Shown here in pieces: positions 1-7,504 of a DNA stretch of 30,858 bases. The first letter of the stretch is position 1, and each line of letters opens with the position of its first letter. A program made the translations under genes and the position numbers. Under the pieces are notes generated by a model, which saw only the letters and a program-made list of their open reading frames with translations, did no database searches and had not been told where the DNA came from. Source of the DNA: CAZQEZ01 sp964592475 (lineage in GTDB: Bacteria; Bacteroidota; Bacteroidia; Cytophagales; Cyclobacteriaceae); contig CAZQEZ010000046.1 of NCBI GenBank assembly GCA_964592475.1, positions 1 through 30,858 on the forward strand, in the 5' to 3' direction.

Positions 1-63
1 ATGTTGTTTTAGCAACTAAATTGCACGAAAGGAAATTGACATAATGAATTATTAAAGATTAAG

Positions 64-2601
64 ATGAAATATACTTTATATTATTTATCCATTTTAGGCT
101 TGTTTGTTTTTTTATTTAGATGTAATGCCGGAAAAAAAATTGCTACCGCTGATAATACTACGATTACAGATACTGTAGATATTATTGCAGAACCAATTAT
201 AGTTACCCCAAACGACAAAAAATACCGACCGGAAAGAACTAAAATTCATGATTTGTTGCATACCAGGTTGCATGTCTCGTTTGACTGGCAAAAGCAACAA
301 TTACATGGATTGGCAACCTTAGAGCTAAAGCCTTATTTTTATCCACAGGATAGCCTGGTACTTGATGCCAAAAATTTTGATATACATCGGATAGGTTTAA
401 TTGAAAATCTTGATACCATTCCTTTGGTTTATAAATATGACAATTGGCAACTCGAGATCGAACTGGATAAAACCTACGATCGAGAGGATAAATATCTTAT
501 CTTTATAGATTACACTGCCAAGCCAAATGAAAGAGAGGCCGGTGGTAGTGCTGCAATCACCAGTGATAAAGGTTTATACTTTATTAATCCATTAGGGTCA
601 GATCCTGATAAACCCAAGCAAATCTGGACACAGGGTGAAACTGAGTCTAATTCATTTTGGTTTCCCACCATCGATGCGCCCAATGAGCGTACCACGCAAG
701 AAATGTTCATCACCGTAGATGATAAATTTGTTACGCTTTCCAACGGTCTTTTGATTTCTTCCAAAAGCAATAACAATGGCACCCGAACTGATTACTGGAA
801 AATGGATTTATCGCATGCCCCGTATTTGTTTATGATGGCTATAGGCGAATATGCAGTTGTTCGAGATGAGTGGGAAGGCATGGAAGTAAGTTATTATGTA
901 GAACCAGCATATGAAGAGCATGCCGAAGCCATATTTGGCAATACTCCCGAGATGCTTACATTTTTTTCTAATTTATTGGATTATAAATATCCCTGGCCAA
1001 AATATTCGCAAGTAGTAGTTAGGGATTTTGTATCAGGAGCAATGGAAAATACCACAGCCTCAGTATTTATGGAAGATTTACAAGCTACTTCTCGTGAATT
1101 AATTGATTTTAATTGGGATGGAATTATTGCTCACGAGTTATTTCATCAATGGATTGGCAACTTACTTACCTGCGAGTCATGGGCCAATTTACCATTAAAT
1201 GAAGCATTTGCCAATTATAGCGAGTATCTATGGTATGAATATAAATACGGAAAAGATGCTGCTGAATATCACAATATTCAAGAGCTGGAAAAATATCTAC
1301 AAGAAGCTCAGGAAAAACAGGTAGACTTGATCCGCTATTATTATGAAGATAGGGAAGCAATGTTTGACAGTCATTCCTATGCTAAAGGAGGAAGAATATT
1401 GCATATGCTTCGCCATAGCCTTGGCGATAAAGCATTTTTTGCTGGTCTGAAAAGGTATGTAAAAGAAAATGAATTTAACGACGTAGAAGTACATGATCTG
1501 CGGTTGGCTTTTGAAGAAGCTACCGGCAAAGACTTGAATTGGTTTTTTAATCAGTGGTTTTTGGCTTCAGGTCATCCTAAAATAAAAGTAGAAGCGGTTT
1601 ATGATTCAATTGCTAAAGATTACATAGTTAAAGTTTGGCAATTGCAAGATCAGGAAACCACACCTCTCTATAAATTACCTGTAGATTTACAAATTTTTCT
1701 TAGAGATAAATCACGCACTTACAGTGTCATGCTCAATGAAGCATATCATGAGTTTAAGTTCGGTTATGAGCAAAAGCCCAATTTGTTACTTTTTGATAAG
1801 CAAAGCCAACTTGTTGCAGAAATAATTCATGATAAAACCCAGGAAGAAATAATTTTTCAATACAAAAATGCAGATGAATTTTCAGCCAAATATCTGGCAC
1901 TTCAAAAATTAACAGCAAATCCTGGTAAAAATTATGAGACGTTGGTTAATGCACTGCAAGATGAAGCCTGGCAAATTCGCGAATTGGCATTTTCTGGTCT
2001 TAATGATTATGAAGGAGTTCATTCAGCAAATTTAGAAGAAAAACTTGTTTCACTAGCACACAATGAGCCTAAATCGTCTGTGAGAGCAGATGCGCTCAAC
2101 TTATTATCCTCTTTTAGTTTTGATAAGCATAAAGAAGTATTTATAAAATCTTTGCAAGACTCCTCTTATTCGGTTTTAGGAATAGCTTTGTACACGATTG
2201 CTGAGTCATCAATGGAAGATAAGGAAAAGCTGCTATCTCAATTCGAACAAGAAGAAAATATTAATATAGTATTTCCAATAGCCAATTATTATTCACAAAC
2301 TCAAATAGATAAATTTGATTGGTTTACTCAAAAAATTGATAATCTTTCAGGTACTAATTTGTGGTACATGCTCCAATTTTTCGGAGAATTTTTGATGAAT
2401 AGTGAGCTGCCTGTACAGCATAAAGGGGCAAAAATTCTTGAAAATGCCGCTAGAAACAGCCAGAGCTATTATGTAAGATTAGCAGCTTACCAGGCACTAG
2501 GTCTTCTGGATAAAATAGAAAATGTAAAAGATTTGCGAGATGACATACGATCCAATGAAAAGGATAGCCGCTTAAATGAGATTTATCAATCAATGGAGTA
2601 A
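64..2601 (+). CDS. M1 family zinc aminopeptidase, exported, probable lipoprotein
   Basis: Metallopeptidase expected to remove N-terminal residues from peptides outside the cytoplasm. The M1 signature set is complete: substrate-binding GAMEN at residues 325-329, zinc site HELFH at 357-361 with the third ligand Glu380 in NEAF, and the catalytic tyrosine probably Tyr439 in SYAKGG. The N-terminal M1 beta domain fills roughly residues 50-260, and after about residue 600 the sequence looks like alpha-helical HEAT/ARM-type repeats, as in the C-terminal domain of many M1 enzymes. The first 19 residues form a hydrophobic signal followed by Cys20, which suggests a lipoprotein, although Arg at the -1 position is a poor lipobox. 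At 845 residues the length fits the family. It stands alone and is functionally unrelated to the translation genes that follow. The family is clear; the substrate and anchoring are inferred. Confidence 0.92.
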   Translation: MKYTLYYLSILGLFVFLFRCNAGKKIATADNTTITDTVDIIAEPIIVTPNDKKYRPERTKIHDLLHTRLHVSFDWQKQQLHGLATLELKPYFYPQDSLVLDAKNFDIHRIGLIENLDTIPLVYKYDNWQLEIELDKTYDREDKYLIFIDYTAKPNEREAGGSAAITSDKGLYFINPLGSDPDKPKQIWTQGETESNSFWFPTIDAPNERTTQEMFITVDDKFVTLSNGLLISSKSNNNGTRTDYWKMDLSHAPYLFMMAIGEYAVVRDEWEGMEVSYYVEPAYEEHAEAIFGNTPEMLTFFSNLLDYKYPWPKYSQVVVRDFVSGAMENTTASVFMEDLQATSRELIDFNWDGIIAHELFHQWIGNLLTCESWANLPLNEAFANYSEYLWYEYKYGKDAAEYHNIQELEKYLQEAQEKQVDLIRYYYEDREAMFDSHSYAKGGRILHMLRHSLGDKAFFAGLKRYVKENEFNDVEVHDLRLAFEEATGKDLNWFFNQWFLASGHPKIKVEAVYDSIAKDYIVKVWQLQDQETTPLYKLPVDLQIFLRDKSRTYSVMLNEAYHEFKFGYEQKPNLLLFDKQSQLVAEIIHDKTQEEIIFQYKNADEFSAKYLALQKLTANPGKNYETLVNALQDEAWQIRELAFSGLNDYEGVHSANLEEKLVSLAHNEPKSSVRADALNLLSSFSFDKHKEVFIKSLQDSSYSVLGIALYTIAESSMEDKEKLLSQFEQEENINIVFPIANYYSQTQIDKFDWFTQKIDNLSGTNLWYMLQFFGEFLMNSELPVQHKGAKILENAARNSQSYYVRLAAYQALGLLDKIENVKDLRDDIRSNEKDSRLNEIYQSME

Positions 2602-2638
2602 TTTTTACATAAAAAAATCCATCTTTTTTTCAGATTAA

Positions 2639-2669
2639 TTTGATAATAAGAAAAAAGAGTATAATTTTG
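2639..2669 (+). promoter_or_regulatory. Promoter of the tRNA-Tyr/Gly/Thr-tuf operon
   Basis: TTTG at 2639-2642 and TAATTTTG at 2662-2669 are separated by 19 bases. This matches the Bacteroidota housekeeping promoter (-33 TTTG, -7 TAnnTTTG). The -7 box continues as GCAATCC, like the other promoters in this window. tRNA-Tyr begins 38 bases downstream. Confidence 0.75.
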
Positions 2670-2673
2670 CAAT

Positions 2674-2698
2674 CCCTTTTTAATCAAGGGGTCTTTTT
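2674..2698 (+). other. Terminator-like hairpin between promoter and tRNA-Tyr
   Basis: CCCTT at 2674-2678 pairs with AAGGG at 2686-2690 around a 7-base loop, and TCTTTTT follows at 2692-2698. It has the shape of a weak intrinsic terminator, yet it lies between the predicted promoter and the first tRNA, near the expected transcription start. It may be an early pause site or chance. Confidence 0.35.
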
Positions 2699-2706
2699 AA
2701 GGCTTT

Positions 2707-2789
2707 GGGGGGATACCAAAGCGGTCAACTGGGGCAGACTGTAACTCTGCTGGCGTCAGCCTTCGTAGGTTCGAATCCTACTCCCCCCA
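2707..2789 (+). tRNA. tRNA-Tyr (anticodon GTA)
   Basis: Class II tRNA of 83 bases. The acceptor stem GGGGGGA (2707-2713) pairs with TCCCCCC (2782-2788), and the discriminator is A2789. The anticodon stem GCAGA/TCTGC holds the loop CTGTAAC with anticodon GTA at 2741-2743. The long variable arm is present and the T arm is GTAGG-TTCGAAT-CCTAC. The 3' CCA is not encoded, so a CCA-adding enzyme is needed. First of three tRNAs ahead of tuf. Confidence 0.97.
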
Positions 2790-2865
2790 CTTTGGTTTTT
2801 TTAAATCAATAATCAATGCGAATGTACTTTATTATTAAAGAAAGTTGCATTGGTAAAAAATAATT

Positions 2866-2938
2866 GCGGGCGTAGCTCAGTTGGTAGAGCGACAGCCTTC
2901 CAAGCTGTAGGTCGCGGGTTCGAGCCTCGTCGCCCGCT
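2866..2938 (+). tRNA. tRNA-Gly (anticodon TCC)
   Basis: 73 bases. Acceptor GCGGGCG (2866-2872) pairs with CGCCCGC (2931-2937); discriminator T2938. Anticodon stem ACAGC/GCTGT with loop CTTCCAA gives TCC at 2899-2901. The T stem contains two G-U pairs. CCA is not encoded. It reads GGA and probably GGG codons. Confidence 0.97.
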
Positions 2939-2952
2939 CATATTCGTTTTAA

Positions 2953-3024
2953 GCCGATGTAGCTCAGTGGTAGAGTACTTCCTTGGTAAGGAAGGGGTCA
3001 CGGGTTCAAATCCCGTCATTGGCT
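2953..3024 (+). tRNA. tRNA-Thr (anticodon GGT)
   Basis: 72 bases. Acceptor GCCGATG (2953-2959) pairs with CATTGGC (3017-3023) with one G-T pair; discriminator T3024. Anticodon stem CTTCC/GGAAG with loop TTGGTAA gives GGT at 2985-2987. CCA is not encoded. Tyr-Gly-Thr ahead of tuf matches the E. coli order tyrU-glyT-thrT-tufB. Confidence 0.97.
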
Positions 3025-3090
3025 CGATTAAGATGAATTTAAATAATTTAAATTAAATTTATTTCTAACTAAACTTAAGATTTTTCAAAT

Positions 3091-4278
3091 ATGGCTAAGG
3101 AAACTTTTGATCGTTCGAAGCCGCACGTTAATATCGGGACGATTGGGCACGTTGACCACGGTAAGACTACATTAACTGCTGCGATTACTAAAATCCTACA
3201 TGAAAAAGGATGGGCTGACTTCAAAGATTTTTCTTCTATCGACAATGCTCCGGAAGAAAAGGAAAGAGGTATTACAATTAATACTGCTCACGTAGAGTAT
3301 CAAACTGAAAAAAGACATTATGCTCACGTTGACTGTCCGGGTCACGCCGACTATGTGAAAAACATGGTAACTGGCGCTGCTCAAATGGATGGAGCTATCT
3401 TAGTAGTAGCTGCAACTGACGGACCAATGCCGCAAACCAGAGAGCACATTCTTTTGGCACGTCAGGTTGGTGTTCCTGCGCTAGTTGTTTTTATGAACAA
3501 AGTAGACTTGGTTGACGATCCAGAATTGTTAGAACTTGTTGAAATGGAAATTCGTGAATTATTAAGCTTCTACGAATTCCCTGGTGATGACATACCGATA
3601 ATTCAAGGTTCTGCATTAGGCGGTCTTAACGGTGAGCCTCAGTGGGTAGAAAAGATATTGGAATTGATGGATGCCGTTGATGATTATATTCCATTACCAG
3701 AGCGCTTAACTGATAAAGACTTCTTAATGCCAGTTGAAGATGTATTTTCAATTACTGGTCGTGGTACCGTTGCTACCGGTAGAATTGAAAGAGGTGTAAT
3801 AAACTCTGGTGAACCAGTTGAAATTTTAGGTCTTTCTGCTGAAAACTTAAAATCTACAGTTACTGGTGTGGAGATGTTTAGGAAAATATTAGACAGAGGA
3901 GAAGCAGGTGATAATACAGGTCTTTTATTAAGAGGTATTGAAAAAGACCAGATCCGTCGTGGCATGGTTATTTGTAAGCCTGGTAGTGTAACTCCTCACG
4001 AGCATTTTAAAGCTGAGGTTTATGTTTTATCAAAAGAAGAGGGTGGTCGTCATACTCCATTCTTCAACAAGTATCGACCTCAATTCTATTTCAGAACAAC
4101 AGATGTTACTGGTGAGATAAAATTACCTGAAGGTGTTGAAATGGTAATGCCGGGTGATAATGTTACTATCGAAGTAAATCTTATCAACAAAATTGCCATG
4201 GAAAAAGGTCTTCGTTTTGCTATCAGAGAAGGTGGTAGAACTGTAGGAGCCGGACAGGTGACCGAAATTTTAGACTAA
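3091..4278 (+). CDS. tuf: Translation elongation factor Tu
   Basis: GTPase that delivers aminoacyl-tRNA to the ribosomal A site. The G-domain motifs are intact: GHVDHGKT at residues 19-26, the switch I sequence RGITI at 59-63, DCPGH at 81-85 and NKVD at 136-139. Beta-barrel domains 2 and 3 follow, and the protein ends in the typical VTEILD. The length of 395 residues is normal. It lies 66 bases behind tRNA-Thr with no promoter box seen in between, so it is probably processed from a tRNA-tuf transcript. A hairpin terminator follows directly. Whether the genome has a second tuf copy cannot be seen here. Confidence 0.99.
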   Translation: MAKETFDRSKPHVNIGTIGHVDHGKTTLTAAITKILHEKGWADFKDFSSIDNAPEEKERGITINTAHVEYQTEKRHYAHVDCPGHADYVKNMVTGAAQMDGAILVVAATDGPMPQTREHILLARQVGVPALVVFMNKVDLVDDPELLELVEMEIRELLSFYEFPGDDIPIIQGSALGGLNGEPQWVEKILELMDAVDDYIPLPERLTDKDFLMPVEDVFSITGRGTVATGRIERGVINSGEPVEILGLSAENLKSTVTGVEMFRKILDRGEAGDNTGLLLRGIEKDQIRRGMVICKPGSVTPHEHFKAEVYVLSKEEGGRHTPFFNKYRPQFYFRTTDVTGEIKLPEGVEMVMPGDNVTIEVNLINKIAMEKGLRFAIREGGRTVGAGQVTEILD

Positions 4279-4302
4279 CCCAAGGTTAAAATATAAATAG
4301 AT

Positions 4303-4340
4303 AAATGCGTTTTTGTAATCAGAAACGCATTTGTTTGTTT
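4303..4340 (+). terminator. Rho-independent terminator after tuf
   Basis: AAATGCGTTT (4303-4312) pairs perfectly with AAACGCATTT (4323-4332) around a 10-base loop. The T-rich tail TTTGTTTGTTT covers 4330-4340. The tail and the end of the stem coincide with the -33 box of the next promoter. Confidence 0.85.
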
Positions 4341-4361
4341 AATTATTTTTACCTAAATTTG
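4330..4361 (+). promoter_or_regulatory. Promoter of the tRNA-Trp/secE-rpoBC operon
   Basis: TTTG at 4330-4333 and TAAATTTG at 4354-4361 are spaced by 20 bases, the Bacteroidota -33/-7 arrangement. tRNA-Trp begins 24 bases further on. The -33 box lies in the end of the tuf terminator. Confidence 0.75.
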
Positions 4362-4385
4362 CAAACATTTTTCGAAAAAGCAATT

Positions 4386-4458
4386 ACGGGTGTAGCTCAA
4401 TTGGTAGAGTAGTGGTCTCCAAAACCATTGGCTGGGAGTTCGAGTCTCTCCACCCGTG
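4386..4458 (+). tRNA. tRNA-Trp (anticodon CCA)
   Basis: 73 bases. Acceptor ACGGGTG (4386-4392) pairs with CACCCGT (4451-4457); discriminator G4458. The anticodon loop CTCCAAA carries CCA at 4419-4421. The CCA tail is not encoded. It lies only 16 bases before secE, so 3' processing would define the secE message leader. Confidence 0.97.
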
Positions 4459-4474
4459 CTAATCAAAAAAAATA

Positions 4475-4669
4475 ATGGCTAAATTTAAAACATTTGTTCT
4501 GGACTCTTATCATGAAATGAGAAACAAAGTCTCATGGCCTAAATATTCAGAATTACAAAGCAGTTCAGTATTAGTATTGGTTGCTTCTCTTATATTCGCT
4601 ATGATAATATGGGTTATAGATTTAGGCTTCAGGGGGTTACTGCAGAATTGGTTATATGAAATGTTTTAA
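4475..4669 (+). CDS. secE: Preprotein translocase subunit SecE
   Basis: Small inner-membrane subunit that clamps SecY in the SecYEG channel. The 64-residue form has one membrane span (about residues 31-52) after an amphipathic N-terminal helix, with the conserved V-x-W-P turn at residues 19-22 and a short periplasmic tail. This is the usual single-span version, unlike the three-span E. coli protein. The start ATG lies in an A-rich stretch 16 bases behind tRNA-Trp, which leaves almost no leader of its own. nusG follows 26 bases later, the usual secE-nusG pair. Confidence 0.96.
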   Translation: MAKFKTFVLDSYHEMRNKVSWPKYSELQSSSVLVLVASLIFAMIIWVIDLGFRGLLQNWLYEMF

Positions 4670-4695
4670 TATATAAAAAAACTATAAGCGCTCTA

Positions 4696-5250
4696 ATGGG
4701 TGAATTGAAGTGGTATGTTGTAAGGGTAATTAGCGGCCAGGAAAAAAAGATTAAATCTTACCTGGAAACAGAAATTAATAGGCAAAATCTTGTTGATTTT
4801 GTGCCTCAGATTCTGATTCCATCCGAAAAAGTATACGAAATGCGTAACGGTAAAAAGCGGGTTAGAGAAAGAAATTTTTTTCCAGGTTATGTGCTTATTT
4901 CTGCCGACCTTTCAAATGGTGAGGCATACCATACCATTAATAGCATTCCGGGTGTTATCGGTTTTCTATCATCAGGAGGAGGCGAATCTAAAGATCCGGT
5001 GGCTTTACGTCAAAGTGAAATAAACCGGATTTTAGGTAAGGTAGATGAAGTAGATGAATTTGAAGAAAAATTAGATACTCCATTTATAGTAGGAGAAACT
5101 GTTAAGGTGATGGATGGTCCTTTCAGTGGATTTACGGGTACCGTAGAAGAAGTGTTTGAAGAAAGAAAGAAACTTAATGTAATGGTCAAAATCTTTGGAC
5201 GAAACACACCTGTGGAATTGAATTATATGCAAGTTGAAAAAATAGAATAG
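4696..5250 (+). CDS. nusG: Transcription elongation/antitermination factor NusG
   Basis: Binds RNA polymerase across the cleft, reduces pausing, and can couple transcription to ribosomes or Rho. The NGN domain covers about residues 1-110, with the conserved W-Y-V-V-R start (residues 6-10) and the FFPGYVL segment near 61-67. The KOW domain occupies residues 132-184 with VKVMDGPFSGFTGTV. The 184-residue length is normal, with a short acidic linker (about 115-128) between the domains. It lies between secE and rplK, and only 7 bases separate it from rplK. Confidence 0.98.
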   Translation: MGELKWYVVRVISGQEKKIKSYLETEINRQNLVDFVPQILIPSEKVYEMRNGKKRVRERNFFPGYVLISADLSNGEAYHTINSIPGVIGFLSSGGGESKDPVALRQSEINRILGKVDEVDEFEEKLDTPFIVGETVKVMDGPFSGFTGTVEEVFEERKKLNVMVKIFGRNTPVELNYMQVEKIE

Positions 5251-5257
5251 CAAGGAG

Positions 5258-5701
5258 ATGGCTAAAGAAGTAAGTGGTTATTTAAAACTGCAAATTAAAG
5301 GTGGGCAAGCTAACCCTTCACCACCAGTTGGTCCTGCATTAGGTAGTAAAGGACTTAATATCATGGAGTTTTGTAAGCAATTTAATGCAAGAACACAAGA
5401 GAAGCAAGGCATGTTGGTTCCTGTCCTTATCACTATTTTTAAGGATAAGTCTTTCACTTTTGTTATAAAGACTCCTCCTGCTCCAATATTACTATTGGAA
5501 GCTTCTAAAGTGAAAAAAGGGTCGGCAGAGCCAAATAGAAATAAGGTAGGATCTGTTTCTTGGGACCAGGTGAAAGGTATTGCAGAAACTAAAATGCCTG
5601 ATCTTAATGCATTTACAATTGAATCAGCAATGAAAATGGTTGCTGGTACAGCTAGAAGTATGGGTTTAACAGTTAAGGGCACCGCTCCTTGGGAGAGTTA
5701 A
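5258..5701 (+). CDS. rplK: 50S ribosomal protein L11
   Basis: Binds 23S rRNA in the GTPase-associated centre at the base of the L7/L12 stalk. The N-terminal Pro-rich switch NPSPPVGPALGSKGLNI (residues about 19-35), which contacts thiostrepton-type drugs and factors, is intact, and the C-terminal RNA-binding domain follows. The 147 residues equal the usual bacterial length, about 140-148. AAGGAG stands directly against the ATG with no spacer, so it cannot act as an ordinary ribosome binding site. rplA follows 11 bases downstream. Confidence 0.98.
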   Translation: MAKEVSGYLKLQIKGGQANPSPPVGPALGSKGLNIMEFCKQFNARTQEKQGMLVPVLITIFKDKSFTFVIKTPPAPILLLEASKVKKGSAEPNRNKVGSVSWDQVKGIAETKMPDLNAFTIESAMKMVAGTARSMGLTVKGTAPWES

Positions 5702-5712
5702 AATATTGAATA

Positions 5713-6411
5713 ATGGGGAAATTATCTAAAAAACAAAAAGAAGCACTGTCAAAAGTTGACATCAATAAAGAATATTCAATTGATGAAGCGGCTGCTTTAA
5801 TAAAGGAGATCAATTATACTAAATTTGATTCTTCTATAGATATAGATGTAAGATTAGGGGTTGATCCGCGTAAAGCAGACCAAATGGTAAGGGGAGTTGT
5901 TGTTTTACCACATGGTACGGGTAAAGAAATGAAAGTTTTGGTTCTTTGCACTCCAGACAAAGAGCAAGAAGCTAAAGATGCTGGTGCTGACCACGTGGGT
6001 CTTGATGATTATATCGAAAAAATACAAGGTGGATGGACCGATATTGATGTTATCATTACTATGCCCACCGTAATGGCTAAAGTTGGCAAACTTGGTAGAG
6101 TTTTAGGGCCAAGAGGACTTATGCCAAACCCCAAAGCGGGGACTGTTACTATGGATATTGGCACTGCTGTATCTGAAGTAAAAAAGGGTAAGATAGATTT
6201 TAAGGTTGATAAATTTGGCATTATTCATTCTCGTATCGGAAAATTTTCATTTACAAAAGACAAACTTTCCGAAAATGCATTAGAAATGATTAATACCATT
6301 GCTAAATTAAAACCTGCTTCGTCTAAAGGTGCTTATTTCAGAAGTATCTATATTTCAAGCACCATGAGCCCAAGTATTAAAATCGATAAAAGTTCAATCG
6401 CAGGATTATAA
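5713..6411 (+). CDS. rplA: 50S ribosomal protein L1
   Basis: Forms the mobile L1 stalk that moves deacylated tRNA out of the E site; in many bacteria L1 also represses its own rplK-rplA message. The conserved LGPRGLMPNPKAGTV segment (near residues 129-143) and the C-terminal GAYFRSIYISSTMSPS are present. The 232 residues match the family. The L10 gene begins 5 bases later, so rplJ has no separate leader of the E. coli L10-binding type. Where L1 autoregulation would act here is not evident. Confidence 0.98.
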   Translation: MGKLSKKQKEALSKVDINKEYSIDEAAALIKEINYTKFDSSIDIDVRLGVDPRKADQMVRGVVVLPHGTGKEMKVLVLCTPDKEQEAKDAGADHVGLDDYIEKIQGGWTDIDVIITMPTVMAKVGKLGRVLGPRGLMPNPKAGTVTMDIGTAVSEVKKGKIDFKVDKFGIIHSRIGKFSFTKDKLSENALEMINTIAKLKPASSKGAYFRSIYISSTMSPSIKIDKSSIAGL

Positions 6412-6416
6412 TAATC

Positions 6417-6947
6417 ATGACTAAACAAGAAAAAGCAGTAATTATCGATGATTTGTCTGACAAGTTTCAGAACACCAGTTTTTTTTATATTACTGATGCT
6501 TCTGGTTTAACAGTTCAGCAAGTTAATGATTTTCGAAGAGCGTGTTTTGAAAAAGGTGTTGAATACAAAGTTGTTAAAAACACCTTAATAAAAAAGGCGC
6601 TAGATAAAGTTGAAGGAGATTTCTCAGAATTTGCAGATCAGGTATTAAAAGGATTTTCGGGTATAATTTTTTCTCCCGAATCAAATAATTTGCCTGCAAA
6701 AGTGATAAAAGACTTCAGAAAAAAAGGAAGTGAAAAGCCTGTATTAAAAGGTGCTTCTATAGATCAATCCTTTTATTTTGGTGATGATCAAGTAGATACT
6801 CTGAGTAAGCTTAAATCTAAAGATGAACTTATCGGAGACATTATTGGATTGCTACAATCACCTGCTACAAATGTTATTGGCGCTCTTCAAGGCGGAAAAC
6901 ATAAACTTGCGGGTATTGTTAAGACCCTATCAGAAAAAGAAAGCTAA
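6417..6947 (+). CDS. rplJ: 50S ribosomal protein L10
   Basis: Stalk base protein that anchors L7/L12 dimers to 23S rRNA next to L11. The N-terminal rRNA-binding domain (residues about 1-130) contains the typical V-V-K-N-T-L-I-K-K-A stretch near 54-63. The C-terminal helix, which binds L7/L12 dimers, covers about residues 140-176. The 176-residue length is normal. It lies 5 bases behind rplA and 39 bases ahead of rplL; that spacer is AT-rich and shows no promoter box. Confidence 0.97.
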   Translation: MTKQEKAVIIDDLSDKFQNTSFFYITDASGLTVQQVNDFRRACFEKGVEYKVVKNTLIKKALDKVEGDFSEFADQVLKGFSGIIFSPESNNLPAKVIKDFRKKGSEKPVLKGASIDQSFYFGDDQVDTLSKLKSKDELIGDIIGLLQSPATNVIGALQGGKHKLAGIVKTLSEKES

Positions 6948-6986
6948 AAAATTATTACAATTATTAAAATTAAATTTTAAGGTAAA

Positions 6987-7364
6987 ATGGCGGATTTAAA
7001 AGTATTTGCAGAGCAGTTAGTAAATTTGACTGTTAAAGAGGTTAACGAGTTAGCACAAATTCTAAAAGATGAATACGGAATTGAACCAGCAGCAGCTGCA
7101 GCTCCTGTAGCAGTAGCAGCAGCCGGCGGAGATGAAGGCGCAGCAGAAGAAAAGACATCTTTTGATGTAATTCTTAAATCTGCTGGAGCAGCGAAGTTGA
7201 AAGTTGTTAAAGTAGTTAAAGAACTCACAGGTCTTGGGCTGAAAGAAGCTAAAGATCTTGTAGATGGTGCTCCAAAACCATTGAAAGAAGGCATAACTAA
7301 AGATGAGGCTGATGCCTTACAAAAACAACTTGAAGAAGCTGGAGCAGAAGTAGAAGTTAAATAA
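6987..7364 (+). CDS. rplL: 50S ribosomal protein L7/L12
   Basis: Multicopy stalk protein that recruits and stimulates the translational GTPases. The N-terminal dimerisation helices (residues 1-33) are followed by an Ala-rich flexible hinge (34-56) and the globular C-terminal domain (from about 57) with the factor-binding GLGLKEAKDLVDGAPKPLKEG surface. The 125-residue length is standard. AAGG lies 5 bases before the ATG, one of the few weak Shine-Dalgarno-like sequences here, which would suit a protein needed in about fourfold excess. Two hairpins follow before rpoB. Confidence 0.98.
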   Translation: MADLKVFAEQLVNLTVKEVNELAQILKDEYGIEPAAAAAPVAVAAAGGDEGAAEEKTSFDVILKSAGAAKLKVVKVVKELTGLGLKEAKDLVDGAPKPLKEGITKDEADALQKQLEEAGAEVEVK

Positions 7365-7372
7365 GTATATTG

Positions 7373-7391
7373 ACCATAGCTAATATATGGT
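7373..7391 (+). other. Upstream hairpin in the rplL-rpoB spacer
   Basis: ACCATA (7373-7378) pairs with TATGGT (7386-7391), a perfect 6-bp stem around a 7-base loop, 9 bases after the rplL stop. No T-run follows. It may protect the upstream message end or act as a processing site. Confidence 0.45.
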
Positions 7392-7401
7392 TTAAGATAC
7401 C

Positions 7402-7428
7402 AGGCCTGGCATTATAGTCAGGTCTTTT
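7402..7428 (+). terminator. Possible attenuator between rplL and rpoB
   Basis: AGGCCTGG (7402-7409) pairs with TCAGGTCT (7418-7425), 8 bp including two G-U pairs, around an 8-base loop, and is followed by a short T-run (7425-7428) and T-rich sequence. It resembles a leaky intrinsic terminator. E. coli has an attenuator in the same spacer, lowering rpoBC transcription relative to rplJL; the same role is inferred here. Confidence 0.5.
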
Positions 7429-7504
7429 CCTGTTTGTACATACATTAAAGTATGCACATCATTCGCAACTATTGTTGTTTAGTTATAACTTAAAATTTAA
7501 AGCC

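Noticed and set aside
1..63. Promoter for the aminopeptidase gene
   Set aside because: No TAnnTTTG box is present in the 63 bases available; the promoter may lie outside the window.
2611..2630. Terminator after the aminopeptidase gene (A-run and T-run of seven)
   Set aside because: The stem would be only A-T pairs and too weak to call a terminator, though it could help end transcription.
2850..3056. 68-residue ORF on the + strand and a similar one on the - strand
   Set aside because: Both are translations of tRNA-Gly and tRNA-Thr. The typical GRSSVGRA and GFEPRRP residues come from conserved tRNA arms and are a well-known false annotation.
5252..5257. AAGGAG before rplK as a Shine-Dalgarno site
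   Set aside because: It touches the ATG with no spacer, so it could not pair with the ribosome while placing the start in the P site.
5278..5682. 134-residue antisense ORF over rplK, with similar antisense ORFs over rpoB, tuf and rplL
   Set aside because: They are mirror images of strongly conserved genes, with no promoter or family pattern of their own.
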